This document shows, one piece after another, positions 1 through 5,079 of a stretch of DNA of 7,456 nucleotides (its first letter is position 1; each line of letters begins with the position of its first letter). A program made the translations under genes and the position numbers. Source of the DNA: Bog-159 sp049520215 (GTDB lineage: Bacteria; Acidobacteriota; Terriglobia; Bryobacterales; Bryobacteraceae). The DNA is taken from contig JBEKPZ010000345.1 of assembly GCA_049520215.1 (NCBI GenBank), positions 1 to 7,456 of the forward strand. The letters are read 5' to 3'. The notes under the pieces were generated by a model. It made no database searches. It saw nothing but the letters and a program-made list of their open reading frames with translations, and was not told the DNA's origin.

Positions 1-851
1 CGCGCCCAGCGGTCGCACACATTGATCATGTGGCGCGGCTCCAGCCATTTCAGCTTGCTGACCAGGGGCGCGAAGGGATACTTCCAGTAGCCCCAGCTCT
101 GGTTGTTCCACATCAACATCTCGTCGGCGCTGGGCGACCCTTCCGGCTCGAACGTCACGGGATGGCCAGTCTGGTCGGAGGCTGTCCGATAGGCGCGCGG
201 CATCCCGTTGAAGGTATCGCCGTTCACGCCATCGGCTCCGATCTCCGCCATGAGCTGCGCAGCCGCGTTCCAGTACGGCTGGGCAACGTCGCGCGTACCG
301 GTGTCCCACGGCATGCTCGGAAAGAAGACCCGCACGCCGCGGCGATGGAAATCTTCGACCATCCGGCGCAAGCCTGCAACGCCGCCCGGCAAATCGCGAG
401 CCAGGTCCCACTGGTTGCGGTTGTCGATGCCGATATTCGGATACACCGGCCAGATCAGAACGCTGTCGATGCCGCCGTAGCGCTTGTCGAGATCGTCCAG
501 GTAGCGGTCGACGGTATACTTCCCGGCCGCCGGATCGTAGAAATAGCGCTCCTCGGCCATCATTTGCGGCTGGATGAAGTTGCGTTGCGTCCACAGGAGT
601 TCGGGCCGCCGGTATTCGGCGTCGTCGTAGCCCATGCGGATGAGGCGCTCGTGCCGCCACTGGCGCAGGTCGTTGAGCCACGCCTGGTGTTCGCCTCCCG
701 CGGCCATCTGCCATTCGCTCAGTTCCGCTACCCAATCCGGGGTGGATCGTCCGCCAGGACCCGGTATCTGGCTTCCATCCGGAGCATATCGGGTATCCTG
801 TGCCGCCGCCGCGAGCGTTGCCGCGAAGAAGATGCCGATCAGTCGCTTCAT
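1..851 (-). CDS. Secreted TIM-barrel/glycoside-hydrolase-like protein, N-terminal part (cut by window edge)
   Basis: The reading frame is open from an ATG at 851 to the left edge, giving 283 codons without a stop; the 3' end lies outside the window. Residues 1-18 (MKRLIGIFFAATLAAAAQ) form a clear Sec signal peptide, cleaved probably after the alanine run, so the product is exported. The mature part is rich in Trp, Tyr, Asp and Arg. It shows alternating strand/helix stretches typical of a (beta/alpha)8 barrel: strand IDSVLIWPVYPNIG (128-141), helix with RRMVEDFHRRG (162-172), strand VRVFFPSMPWD (173-183), then MAEIGADGVNGDTFNGMP (201-218). Acidic residues at strand ends (Asp183, Asp207, Asp212) are where such barrels hold catalytic residues. 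From memory, similar sequences occur in acidobacterial proteins annotated as SUMF1/formylglycine-generating-enzyme-like, with that domain further C-terminal; this cannot be checked here. The start has no convincing Shine-Dalgarno but suits the signal peptide. The CDS is sure, the function only tentative. Confidence 0.75.
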   Translation of the reverse strand, partial: MKRLIGIFFAATLAAAAQDTRYAPDGSQIPGPGGRSTPDWVAELSEWQMAAGGEHQAWLNDLRQWRHERLIRMGYDDAEYRRPELLWTQRNFIQPQMMAEERYFYDPAAGKYTVDRYLDDLDKRYGGIDSVLIWPVYPNIGIDNRNQWDLARDLPGGVAGLRRMVEDFHRRGVRVFFPSMPWDTGTRDVAQPYWNAAAQLMAEIGADGVNGDTFNGMPRAYRTASDQTGHPVTFEPEGSPSADEMLMWNNQSWGYWKYPFAPLVSKLKWLEPRHMINVCDRWA

Positions 852-1026
852 CACCGAAGAACATATCACGCCTAAGCAGCGGTTGATTAAAATTCCGAAA
901 TACGCCGCAACCCGGTAAAGTTTTCCAGCGCAGGGTAGAAATGGGCGAAAACTCACCAAACCGCGCGCGTAAGTCCTTGACATTCAGTGCACGGGATATC
1001 GGCGCGAAAATTGCTGTACCGTGGGC

Positions 1027-1032
1027 GAGGAG
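1027..1032 (+). promoter_or_regulatory. Ribosome binding site of the OmpA-like lipoprotein gene
   Basis: GAGGAG lies three bases before the ATG at 1036. It favours that ATG over the in-frame GTG at 1021, because the GTG would put the purine block inside the coding region and add five residues (MGEEL) in front of the signal peptide. The spacing is rather short. Confidence 0.55.
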
Positions 1033-1035
1033 CTT

Positions 1036-1812
1036 ATGACACGCATCACACTCAGCGCAGGGTTTCTGGTGGCGACGCTGCTTACCGGCGGTTGCGCAAC
1101 CAAGAAATATGTACAGACCACCACCGCACCGATTCAGGCCAAGGTGGACCAGGTCGGCGACCAAACCAACAAGAACGGCCAGCAGATCCAGCAGACCCGC
1201 ACTGACCTGACGGCCAACATCAACGGAGTCGACGAGAAGGCCCAAAACGGCATCAGTGCCGCGAAAGAGCAGGCCATGACCGCCCAGAACAGCGCGCAAA
1301 ACGCCATGAACAGGGCCAACCAGGCGGCGGATCTGGCAGGCAAAGACTCCGAGGAGATCCGAAGTCTGCGGACACAGGTTTCCAACCTCGACGACTACAA
1401 GCAAGTCTCCGATCTGACCATCCCGTTCGGCTTTAACAAGTACACGCTCACACCCAAGGACCGCGAGGATCTGGACAACATGGTGGCGAATGCCTCGAAG
1501 AACAAGCGCTACTTCATCGCCGTGGAGGGCTTCACGGACCGCGTTGGCTCGCGCCAGTACAACGAAGCGCTCAGCCGCAAACGCGCCGATGCCGTAACCG
1601 CATATCTGGTGGCCAAGCACGACATTCCCATTTACCGCATCCACATGATTGGACTTGGCCCGGAGAAGCCGTTGGACGACGGCCGCACCCGCGCTGCGCG
1701 CGCCAAGAACCGCCGCGTCGAAATCAAAGTTTTCAGCGCCGACGAGAGTTATTCCCTCTCGCAGTTGCCATCGTCCCCGCAACAGGCGCAGGCTCAACTA
1801 TCGCAGCAATAA
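1036..1812 (+). CDS. OmpA/Pal-family peptidoglycan-binding outer-membrane lipoprotein
   Basis: The 258-residue product starts with a lipoprotein signal peptide, MTRITLSAGFLVATLLTGGC, whose lipobox ends at Cys20. That cysteine would be lipidated, placing the protein in the outer membrane. Residues 30-120 are Ala/Gln/Asn-rich and look coiled-coil or alanine-zipper-like, similar to a Braun-lipoprotein stalk. Residues 125-235 form an OmpA C-terminal domain (PF00691 type): a TIPFGFNKYTLTP strand, GFTDRVGS with Asp168, LSRKRA with Arg183, and RAAR-KNRRVEIKV at the end. Asp168 and Arg183 correspond to the pair that binds diaminopimelate in characterised OmpA domains. The likely role is tethering the outer membrane to the cell wall. 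A Gln/Ser-rich tail (240-258) follows. The gene stands alone, is preceded by a 184-bp gap and is closed by its own terminator. No tol genes are adjacent, so naming it pal would be too specific. Confidence 0.93.
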   Translation: MTRITLSAGFLVATLLTGGCATKKYVQTTTAPIQAKVDQVGDQTNKNGQQIQQTRTDLTANINGVDEKAQNGISAAKEQAMTAQNSAQNAMNRANQAADLAGKDSEEIRSLRTQVSNLDDYKQVSDLTIPFGFNKYTLTPKDREDLDNMVANASKNKRYFIAVEGFTDRVGSRQYNEALSRKRADAVTAYLVAKHDIPIYRIHMIGLGPEKPLDDGRTRAARAKNRRVEIKVFSADESYSLSQLPSSPQQAQAQLSQQ

Positions 1813-1846
1813 CACCGTCGGCCGCGCAATGCCGTCGTTAAGCGTC

Positions 1847-1878
1847 GGGTGGGTCCCTCGGGACCCGCCCCTTTTTTT
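1847..1878 (+). terminator. Intrinsic (rho-independent) terminator after the OmpA-like gene
   Basis: The arms GGGTGGGTCCC (1847-1857) and GGGACCCGCCC (1860-1870) pair along their full length with one T-G wobble; in practice the innermost pair opens to give a four-base loop. One C and then seven T (1872-1878) follow. It starts 34 bases after the stop codon at 1812. It is oriented for the plus strand. Read on the minus strand the hairpin has no T tract, so it would be at best a weak stop for the convergent membrane-protein gene ending at 1885. Confidence 0.9.
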
Positions 1879-1884
1879 GCCTTG

Positions 1885-2538
1885 TCATGCGAGACTGGTC
1901 GCGCGCGCGGTCTGTGTGCGCAACGCCCGCCACCAGACGTACAGACCCAGCAGGCCGGTGGTCACTTCCAGCAAAGTCCCCGTCAGAAACAGGCTTCGGG
2001 ACAACTGCCGCAACTGTTCTCCCATAATCGCCCCGGTGAGCTGTAGACCCAATCCTCCGCTGAGCAGCATAAGGCGGCGGTTCGGGCGGCGCGCAGTGAC
2101 CAGCAGCGACCAAAGGATGAGGTCCAGAACCGCCGCGCAGATGTTCAGGTCGCGGCTGATCAGAGTCATCTGGAGATTGAAGTGTGAGCTGTGGTGGATC
2201 GCGTAGGATACGGCGAAGATCAGAGCCGCGGCCAGAACCAGCCAGTGGCGCTCGATCGTCTTTTGCTTGGAATGCCGGGCCGCCTCGTCGATGAAAGCGA
2301 TCACCACGCAAAAGACCAGCACATCCAGGATCACCTCATCGATCCAGTAGTAACCGTCCTGCACCCTGCGGGGCGCGGCCTGGAGTGCGATCTCTACCAC
2401 CGTTGACGCGAGTAGGGAAAGCGCGTAGGCGAAGACAAACGGATACTCCCGGTAACTTCCGCGCACCAGGGCGGAGATCACCCGTAGGTTAAGCCACAGG
2501 CCAATCGCCCAAGCGCCATATTGAAGGGCCAGCCGCAT
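1885..2538 (-). CDS. Polytopic (about seven-helix) integral membrane protein, unknown function
   Basis: The 217-residue product is strongly hydrophobic. About seven membrane segments can be drawn, near residues 5-24, 33-54, 63-84, 98-114, 130-149, 155-175 and 183-203. Short basic loops separate some of them (RHSKQKTIERH at 88-98, RRPNRR at 150-155), and the tail is Arg-containing. Charged or polar residues sit in or beside helices: Asp67, Glu68 and Asp72 in the third segment, and His115, His116 and His119 after the fourth. No catalytic motif of a known transporter, protease or kinase was recognised. The ATG at 2538 is preceded by GGAGGAGA, a strong Shine-Dalgarno though very close. The gene lies 53 bp downstream of the repeat-peptide gene on the same strand with no terminator between, so co-transcription is likely. 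It converges on the OmpA-like gene. I do not recognise the family; it resembles lineage-specific acidobacterial membrane proteins. Confidence 0.85.
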   Translation of the reverse strand: MRLALQYGAWAIGLWLNLRVISALVRGSYREYPFVFAYALSLLASTVVEIALQAAPRRVQDGYYWIDEVILDVLVFCVVIAFIDEAARHSKQKTIERHWLVLAAALIFAVSYAIHHSSHFNLQMTLISRDLNICAAVLDLILWSLLVTARRPNRRLMLLSGGLGLQLTGAIMGEQLRQLSRSLFLTGTLLEVTTGLLGLYVWWRALRTQTARATSLA

Positions 2539-2591
2539 TCTCCTCCGCGGGAAGGCCTTTCCTTTTGCCGGAGATCACGTGGCGGCGCTGT

Positions 2592-2972
2592 TCAAGCTGT
2601 TTTGCCGTCCCATGGGTCTGGCGGGAAGGTCGGGCCATGCGCTACTTTACCATCCCACGGATCGGGTGGGAAGGTCGGGCCGTGCGCTACTTTGCCATCC
2701 CACGGATCGGGTGGGAAGGTCGGGCCGTGCGCTACTTTGCCGTCCCACGGGTCGGGTGGGAAAGTGGGGCCATGCGCAACTTTGCCGTCCCACGGGTCGG
2801 GTGGGAAAGTGGGGCCATGCGCTACTTTGCCATCCCACGGATCGGGCGGGAAAGTGGGGCCGTGCGCAACTTGCGGACCCGCCACTGCGGCGAATCCATA
2901 AGCAGCCAGCCAAACCAGGACCGCCAGGCATACCGCCAAGCGAACTAACCGGCTCTTCGAGACAACGTTCAT
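2592..2972 (-). CDS. Small secreted protein made of six identical 15-residue repeats
   Basis: The product has 126 residues. Residues 1 to about 31 are a signal peptide: basic start (Lys6, Arg8, Arg11), hydrophobic LAVCLAVLVWLAAYGFA, then a likely AVA cleavage site. The mature part is GPQ, six exact copies of VAHGPTFPPDPWDGK (residues 35-124), and a final Thr-Ala. Each unit has four Pro, two Asp, one His, one Trp, one Phe and one Lys; the mature part contains no Cys. I chose the ATG at 2972 because AAGGGAGAAG stands just before it and the signal peptide then starts cleanly; an ATG at 3008 would add twelve residues that spoil it. A membrane-protein gene follows 53 bp downstream. The function is unknown. 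Possibilities include a multi-core precursor cut at the Lys or Gly-Lys of each unit, a metal- or ligand-binding repeat protein, or an extended Pro-rich surface polymer. No modifying enzyme or peptidase gene is visible nearby. Confidence 0.85.
   Translation of the reverse strand: MNVVSKSRLVRLAVCLAVLVWLAAYGFAAVAGPQVAHGPTFPPDPWDGKVAHGPTFPPDPWDGKVAHGPTFPPDPWDGKVAHGPTFPPDPWDGKVAHGPTFPPDPWDGKVAHGPTFPPDPWDGKTA
2601..2870 (-). repeat. Six tandem 45-bp repeats inside the repeat-peptide gene
   Basis: Six uninterrupted 45-bp units, in gene order 2870-2826, 2825-2781, 2780-2736, 2735-2691, 2690-2646 and 2645-2601, each encode VAHGPTFPPDPWDGK. Ten codons vary between units (V1, H3, P5, T6, P8, P9, D10, P11, D13, G14), all at third positions and all synonymous. 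Units 2 and 3 differ at one base, as do units 4 and 5; unit 6 is the most distinct. The period is a multiple of three and stop-free in several other frames, so long overlapping open frames here are artefacts. Confidence 0.97.
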
Positions 2973-2975
2973 GTA

Positions 2976-2985
2976 CTTCTCCCTT
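2976..2985 (-). promoter_or_regulatory. Ribosome binding site of the repeat-peptide gene
   Basis: Read on the minus strand, AAGGGAGAAG precedes the ATG at 2972; the GGGAG core sits six bases away, a standard spacing. It decides the start in favour of 2972 over the upstream in-frame ATG at 3008. Confidence 0.7.
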
Positions 2986-3185
2986 GTAGTGAAATTCGAC
3001 ACTAGCATTCGCCGGACATCATCCGGGGCACTTCTCTTTCAAAAAATCGGGCTGATGTAACCGGTAGTGGTAAAGTTTGGGTTTTGTTTCACTCGAAGTG
3101 TATCGCAGATTTGGGGTAGACAGAGGATAACATGGGAAGTCGCGGGCTTTTTCGCGTATTAATACTAACAAATCGCCGACGCAAC

Positions 3186-3202
3186 GTTAGCGAAAGGCTA
3201 AC
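3186..3202. repeat. Short inverted repeat just downstream of the AAA ATPase gene
   Basis: GTTAGC (3186-3191) and GCTAAC (3197-3202) form a perfect 6-bp stem with a five-base loop, 13 bases beyond the ATPase stop codon on the minus strand. No T tract follows, so it is not a classical intrinsic terminator; it could stabilise an mRNA 3' end or be chance. Confidence 0.3.
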
Positions 3203-3215
3203 CAACGGGCGTTCC

Positions 3216-4109
3216 CTAGTCGCCAGGGGTGTACTGCCGTTGTTCCCGCACGGTCCTCTCGGCATATTTGCCGTCCGCCAGGAAAGGCCTCTGGCCGGGC
3301 CATTGCAGGCGCATGTCCGCGGCCACCTCGTCGACCATGGCCATCGTGACGACCTTAGTCTCCAGGGCGAATGCGGTGAGCAGAAGATTGTCGCACATCG
3401 CGTTGATTAGCCGGGGAATGCCCTGCGTGCGGAAGTGGATCTCGCGCAGAATCTCTGGCGGGAAAACGGTCTGTTCTTTCAAGCCGGCCCGCGTCAGCCG
3501 GGAGTGAATGTACTCCAACGTCTCTTCCAGTTGCAAGGGTTCCAGCACGCAGCGGAGAGCCACACGCTGTTTCAACTGGCGGAACTCGGGGGCTTCCAGT
3601 TTGCGGTCCAGTTCGGGTTGGCCGGCCAGCAGAATCTGGAGCATCTTCCCGCGCCGGTTTTCCAGGTTGCCCAACAACCGGATTTCTTCGAGTACGTCCC
3701 AATCCAGGTTGTGCGCTTCATCGACGATGAGCACCGTGGTACGCCCCAGGTTGGCGCGCTCGAGGATCATCTCGTTCAGGGCGAACAGCACCTCGGTCTT
3801 GGAAGTGCGCGTGCACCGCAGGCCGAAATCGTAGGCGATCATTTCGAAGAACTGCTGGACATTCAACCGGGAGTTGAAAAGCGAGGCGTAAGCGATCTGC
3901 TGGGAATGCAGGAAGTCGCGCAAGCATTCCAGCATGGTGGTCTTTCCGGTGCCTACTTCGCCGGTTAGCACTACGAATCCCTTGCGGCTCTGCACGCCGT
4001 AGATCAGGTTGGCGAGGGCTTCCTCATGTTGCGCGCTCCGGAACAGGAACGACGGGTCCGGACTCATGTTGAAGGGATTCTCGGCGAAACCAAAGAAGGC
4101 TTTGTACAT
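3216..4109 (-). CDS. ExeA/GspA-like AAA ATPase (secretion-type ATPase)
   Basis: The 297-residue protein begins MYKAFFGFAENPFNMSPDPS, the typical start of ExeA-family ATPases, then RSAQHEEALANLIYGVQSRKG. Walker A is GEVGTGKTT (50-58) and Walker B is VLIVDEAH (126-133). A sensor-1-like strand is LLAGQPEL (160-167), an Arg-containing QR pair lies at 181-182, and a GIPRLIN sensor-2-like motif at 230-236. The family uses ATP hydrolysis to help assemble or drive envelope machinery; ExeA remodels peptidoglycan for type II secretion, and a related subgroup (TIGR03015) sits in exosortase/PEP-CTERM polysaccharide loci. There is no C-terminal peptidoglycan-binding or membrane segment as in Aeromonas ExeA, so this is the short soluble form. 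The ATG at 4109 has no clear Shine-Dalgarno but fits the conserved N-terminus. It lies downstream of infC on the same strand, separated by 167 bp with a large inverted repeat, so it is probably transcribed separately. The last 30 or so residues are polar and look unstructured. Confidence 0.9.
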   Translation of the reverse strand: MYKAFFGFAENPFNMSPDPSFLFRSAQHEEALANLIYGVQSRKGFVVLTGEVGTGKTTMLECLRDFLHSQQIAYASLFNSRLNVQQFFEMIAYDFGLRCTRTSKTEVLFALNEMILERANLGRTTVLIVDEAHNLDWDVLEEIRLLGNLENRRGKMLQILLAGQPELDRKLEAPEFRQLKQRVALRCVLEPLQLEETLEYIHSRLTRAGLKEQTVFPPEILREIHFRTQGIPRLINAMCDNLLLTAFALETKVVTMAMVDEVAADMRLQWPGQRPFLADGKYAERTVREQRQYTPGD

Positions 4110-4160
4110 TGGCAGACTGGCTTGTGCTTATCTTAGCACGGTGGGGCAGAAAACCAGGTT

Positions 4161-4247
4161 GAAACCGCTCCCTGACGGTCGCGGCCCGGTAAACCTTGCG
4201 AAATCGACGTGACTGTTACGGAGCCGCGGCCGTCAGGGAGCGGTTTC
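4161..4247. repeat. Long imperfect inverted repeat (REP/BIME-like or MITE-like element)
   Basis: The arms 4161-4192 and 4216-4247 pair over 32 positions: 29 Watson-Crick pairs, one G-T wobble (4179/4229) and two mismatches (4186/4222 and 4188/4220). The outer 18 bases, GAAACCGCTCCCTGACGG, are perfect. The loop (4193-4215) has 23 bases. It fills the space between infC and the ATPase gene, contains no gene, and lacks a T tract on either strand. I recall this sequence as common between genes of Solibacter-type genomes, which would make it a dispersed repeat family; that is unverified here. It may also act as a transcription barrier or mRNA 3'-end stabiliser for infC. Confidence 0.88.
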
Positions 4248-4276
4248 CCCAAAACGGTTAAGCGTCCTCCAAGAAC

Positions 4277-4828
4277 TTAAGGCTTGGCCGATTTCGTCGG
4301 GCTGATCAGGATGTGTGCGTTGCGGCCTTCCATGCGGGGCACGCTTTCAGCCGTGCCGTAGGCTGTCAGGTCCGCGGCAAAACGCGAGAGCAGCTTGCGG
4401 CCCAAGTCGGCGTGCGCGATTTCGCGCCCCCGGAACTGCACCACAGCCTTCACCCGGTTGCCCTCCTGGAGAAAACGGATGGCGTGATTCTTTTTGAAGT
4501 CGTAGTCGTGGTCGTCGGTATTGGGACGGAATTTGAGTTCCTTCACCTGCACCACGTGTTGCTTTTTCTTGGCCTCGTGCTGCTTCTTTTTCTGCTCGTA
4601 TTGATAGTGGCCGTAGTCCACCGCCTTGGCGACGGGTGGCACGGCTGTCGGCGAGACGATCACCAGATCGAGTCCTAATTCCTGCGCTTTGCGCAGCGCG
4701 GCCGCGGTCGGCATAATTTCGGCGGTGCCGTCCGGGAAGACCGCGCGCACTTCGCGGGCGCGAATCGACTCGTTCACGTTCTCTCTACGGGCTGGCCTGC
4801 GAGGAGGTAAGTTTCTGCCTGGACCCAT
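4277..4828 (-). CDS. infC: Translation initiation factor IF-3
   Basis: The 183-residue product has the normal IF3 length and order. The N-terminal domain (about 16-80) contains NESIRAREVR (19-28), LRKAQELGLDLVIVSP (45-60) and PPVAKAVDYG (64-73). A lysine-rich linker follows (EQKKKQHEAKKKQ, 78-90). The C-terminal domain (about 92-177) has VKELKFRPNTDDHDY (95-109) and FRGREIAHADLG (132-143). IF3 binds the 30S subunit, checks the start codon and initiator tRNA, and prevents 50S joining. The ATG at 4828 gives the expected N-terminus but has no Shine-Dalgarno before it; the nearest in-frame upstream stop is 17 codons away. In-frame alternatives are an ATA at 4837 with AAGG upstream and a GTG at codon 18 preceded by AGAGAG. 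Non-ATG starts serve IF3 autoregulation in other bacteria, so the start is less sure than the gene. rpmI and rplT, its usual neighbours, do not follow. Confidence 0.96.
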   Translation of the reverse strand: MGPGRNLPPRRPARRENVNESIRAREVRAVFPDGTAEIMPTAAALRKAQELGLDLVIVSPTAVPPVAKAVDYGHYQYEQKKKQHEAKKKQHVVQVKELKFRPNTDDHDYDFKKNHAIRFLQEGNRVKAVVQFRGREIAHADLGRKLLSRFAADLTAYGTAESVPRMEGRNAHILISPTKSAKP

Positions 4829-5079
4829 GTATGCTATCGAGCGGCTGCCTTGAGATTTGCCGCGGACGCGAAGCGGGACATGCTACCCCTTCGTGTGCCG
4901 GCTGGCCGGATGAAATCGTGGATGGAGGATAAAACCAAATCTAAATTCGCTGTCTTACGATAGTGTACGTCTAAATGCCGGCGATTGTCCAGCTTTTAAA
5001 ATCAGGGTGTTCTAGGGCCGCTTTACCCGCCCAAAAGTGAACCGAACCTTTCCTGTACCCGTATCATCTAAACAGGACT

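Noticed and set aside
30..918. Long plus-strand open frames opposite the left-edge gene
   Set aside because: Their translations are low-complexity Arg/Ala/His-rich shadows. The minus frame has a signal peptide and a fold-like sequence.
977..982. TTGACA upstream of the OmpA-like gene as a -35 element
   Set aside because: No acceptable -10 hexamer lies 16-18 bases downstream (the region reads CGGCGC); GATATC is too close and GAAAAT too far.
2601..2870. Tandem repeat as a CRISPR array
   Set aside because: The units are directly adjacent without unique spacers, and they encode an in-frame peptide.
2521..2989. Three long plus-strand open frames rich in repeated motifs such as SHGSGGKVGPCATLP
   Set aside because: They arise because the 45-bp tandem repeat is in phase with codons and free of stops in several frames. 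The minus-strand frame has the signal peptide, the ribosome site and only silent variation.
3012..3026. Inverted repeat CCGGA-N5-TCCGG upstream of the repeat-peptide gene as an operator
   Set aside because: Five-base arms are expected by chance in GC-rich DNA, and no promoter can be placed with confidence around it.
4124..4139. GTGCT-N6-AGCAC upstream of the ATPase gene with a TAAGAT -10-like box inside
   Set aside because: The arms are only five bases and no -35 element stands at the right distance, so the evidence is too weak for a promoter or operator call.
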